A model generated the notes under the pieces. It saw only the letters and a program-made list of their open reading frames with translations. It had not been told where the DNA came from and searched no databases. Positions 13,041-13,670 of a stretch of 13,670 bases of DNA are shown here, in pieces. Within the stretch, counting starts at the first letter, position 1, and every line of letters begins with the position of its first letter. The stretch is taken from NCBI GenBank assembly GCA_026985975.1, contig JALSPL010000200.1, forward strand, positions 1 to 13,670. Direction: 5' to 3'. This stretch comes from Anaerolineae bacterium. Lineage in GTDB: Bacteria > Chloroflexota > Anaerolineae > J102. A program made the translations under genes and the position numbers.

Positions 13041-13615
13041 CCCCTGACGAACAGGAAATCCGCGCTCTGGTGCGACGCATTCTACTGGATGTGCTGGCGG
13101 AAGAGGCAGACGATTCATCGAAAAACGCCTCCCGGCCCGCGACGCCGACGGCATCGCCCGTCATCGCCATCGCCTCTGATCATGGCGGCTATGAGCTCAA
13201 ACAGCGTCTGATCCCCTGGCTGAAAGAACTGGGCTACACGCCCGTCGATCTGGGGACGGCTGGCAAGGAGAGCGTGGATTATCCCGATTTCGCCTTTTCC
13301 GCCGCCAGCATGGTCAGGCAAGGCAAGGCCGACGCGGCGATTGTCATCGACGGCGCCGGCATCGGCTCGGCTATGGCCGCCAACAAAGTGCCGGGCGTGC
13401 GGGCCAGCATGTGCTACGACATCGCCACCGCCCGCAACGCCCGCGAGCACAATCACGCTAACGTCCTCACCCTGGGCGCGGGCATGATTGACGTCGAGCA
13501 GGCCAAAGCCATTGTCAAGACCTGGCTGGAAACGCCCTGGGGCGAGGGCCGTCACGCCCGCCGCGTAGCCAAAATCACCGCCATCGAACAACGTTTCAGC
13601 AAAGCCAATTGCTAA
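13037..13615 (+). CDS. RpiB/LacAB-family sugar-phosphate isomerase with N-terminal targeting-like helix
   Basis: The 192-aa protein has the RpiB fold from residue about 42: VIAIASDHGGYELK (D48, H49), DYPDFA, GAGIGSAMAANKVPGVRAS (phosphate/anion-hole region) and REHNHANVLTLGAGM (H138). RpiB enzymes interconvert ribose-5-phosphate and ribulose-5-phosphate. Two features differ from classical RpiB. First, the catalytic base position, Cys in E. coli (CGTGIG), is D105 (IVIDGAGIG). Second, residues 2-20 (TPDEQEIRALVRRILLDVL) form an amphipathic helix followed by an Ala/Pro/Ser/Thr linker (21-41), like BMC encapsulation peptides of PduP/PduD type. The start is the ATG at 13037 within the ATGA overlap with lepB; a longer frame back to 12932 is inside lepB. 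Role in a microcompartment is inferred. Because the catalytic position differs, I leave the gene symbol blank. Confidence 0.88.
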   Translation: MTPDEQEIRALVRRILLDVLAEEADDSSKNASRPATPTASPVIAIASDHGGYELKQRLIPWLKELGYTPVDLGTAGKESVDYPDFAFSAASMVRQGKADAAIVIDGAGIGSAMAANKVPGVRASMCYDIATARNAREHNHANVLTLGAGMIDVEQAKAIVKTWLETPWGEGRHARRVAKITAIEQRFSKANC

Positions 13616-13631
13616 AGCAAGGAGATTTCCT

Positions 13632-13670
13632 GTGGCCCAGCAATATGACATCGAACGCCTGACCACCTCA
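13632..13670 (+). CDS. Start of a downstream gene (13 codons visible)
   Basis: A GTG at 13632 follows a strong AAGGAG ribosome site (13619-13624) with 7-base spacing, 16 bp after the RpiB-like stop. The visible residues are (M)AQQYDIERLTTS. The spacing and strand make it part of the same unit. The start YDIERL could be the first turn of another targeting helix, but 13 residues are too few to name a product. Confidence 0.6.
   Translation, partial: MAQQYDIERLTTS

Noticed and set aside
12504..13154. A minus-strand open frame across signal peptidase I
   Set aside because: It is antisense to a gene with all catalytic motifs of signal peptidase I.
13115..13666. A 183-residue minus-strand open frame at the right edge
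   Set aside because: It is antisense to the RpiB-like gene and has no recognisable motif.

Overview
The window looks like chromosomal DNA of moderate-to-high GC from an uncultured or environmental member of the Chloroflexota (Anaerolineae/Caldilineae-like). This is an inference from gene style: lipoproteins with Thr/Pro-rich linkers followed by SH3 and TolB-like (PD40) propeller repeats, MacAB-like exporters with long coiled-coil adaptors, and a YccF-domain protein. No RNA gene, insertion sequence, phage gene or CRISPR array was seen.

Layout. The left edge holds the C-terminal end of an L-asparaginase (+). It converges, with an 11-bp overlap, on a Crp/Fnr-type regulator (-) that has a good sigma70-type promoter. 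Two small + strand genes follow: an unrecognised acidic 145-aa protein and a four-helix membrane protein. From about 9630 down to 2347 a six-gene minus-strand cluster reads Yip1-domain membrane protein, HlyD/MacA-like adaptor, MacB-like ATPase, MacB/FtsX permease, SH3 + propeller lipoprotein, arginine deiminase/dimethylargininase-superfamily enzyme. The last five are spaced by 3 bp or overlap by 4 bp, so they are almost certainly co-transcribed.

Upstream of this cluster lies a 738-bp gene-free stretch (9449-10186). It contains a 16-bp palindrome in the likely leader, a degenerate interspersed-repeat-like element, a GACGA array phased every 10 bp that folds on itself, and a 19-bp perfect stem-loop. 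Next is a second, smaller SH3 + propeller lipoprotein (-), then yccF (+).

The right end is a + strand unit driven by an extended -10 TATAAT promoter: signal peptidase I, then an RpiB-family sugar-phosphate isomerase translationally coupled to it (ATGA overlap), then the first 13 codons of another gene behind a strong ribosome binding site. The RpiB-like protein has an amphipathic N-terminal helix and flexible linker resembling a bacterial microcompartment (BMC) encapsulation peptide. It also has Asp where classical RpiB has its catalytic Cys. This suggests the window ends at the edge of a sugar-phosphate-type BMC locus, which is the most interesting lead here.

Working together: the adaptor, ATPase and permease would form a macrolide-exporter-type ABC system moving an unknown substrate or lipoprotein outward. 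The co-transcribed lipoprotein and guanidino-modifying enzyme are unusual partners and hint at a dedicated substrate or process.
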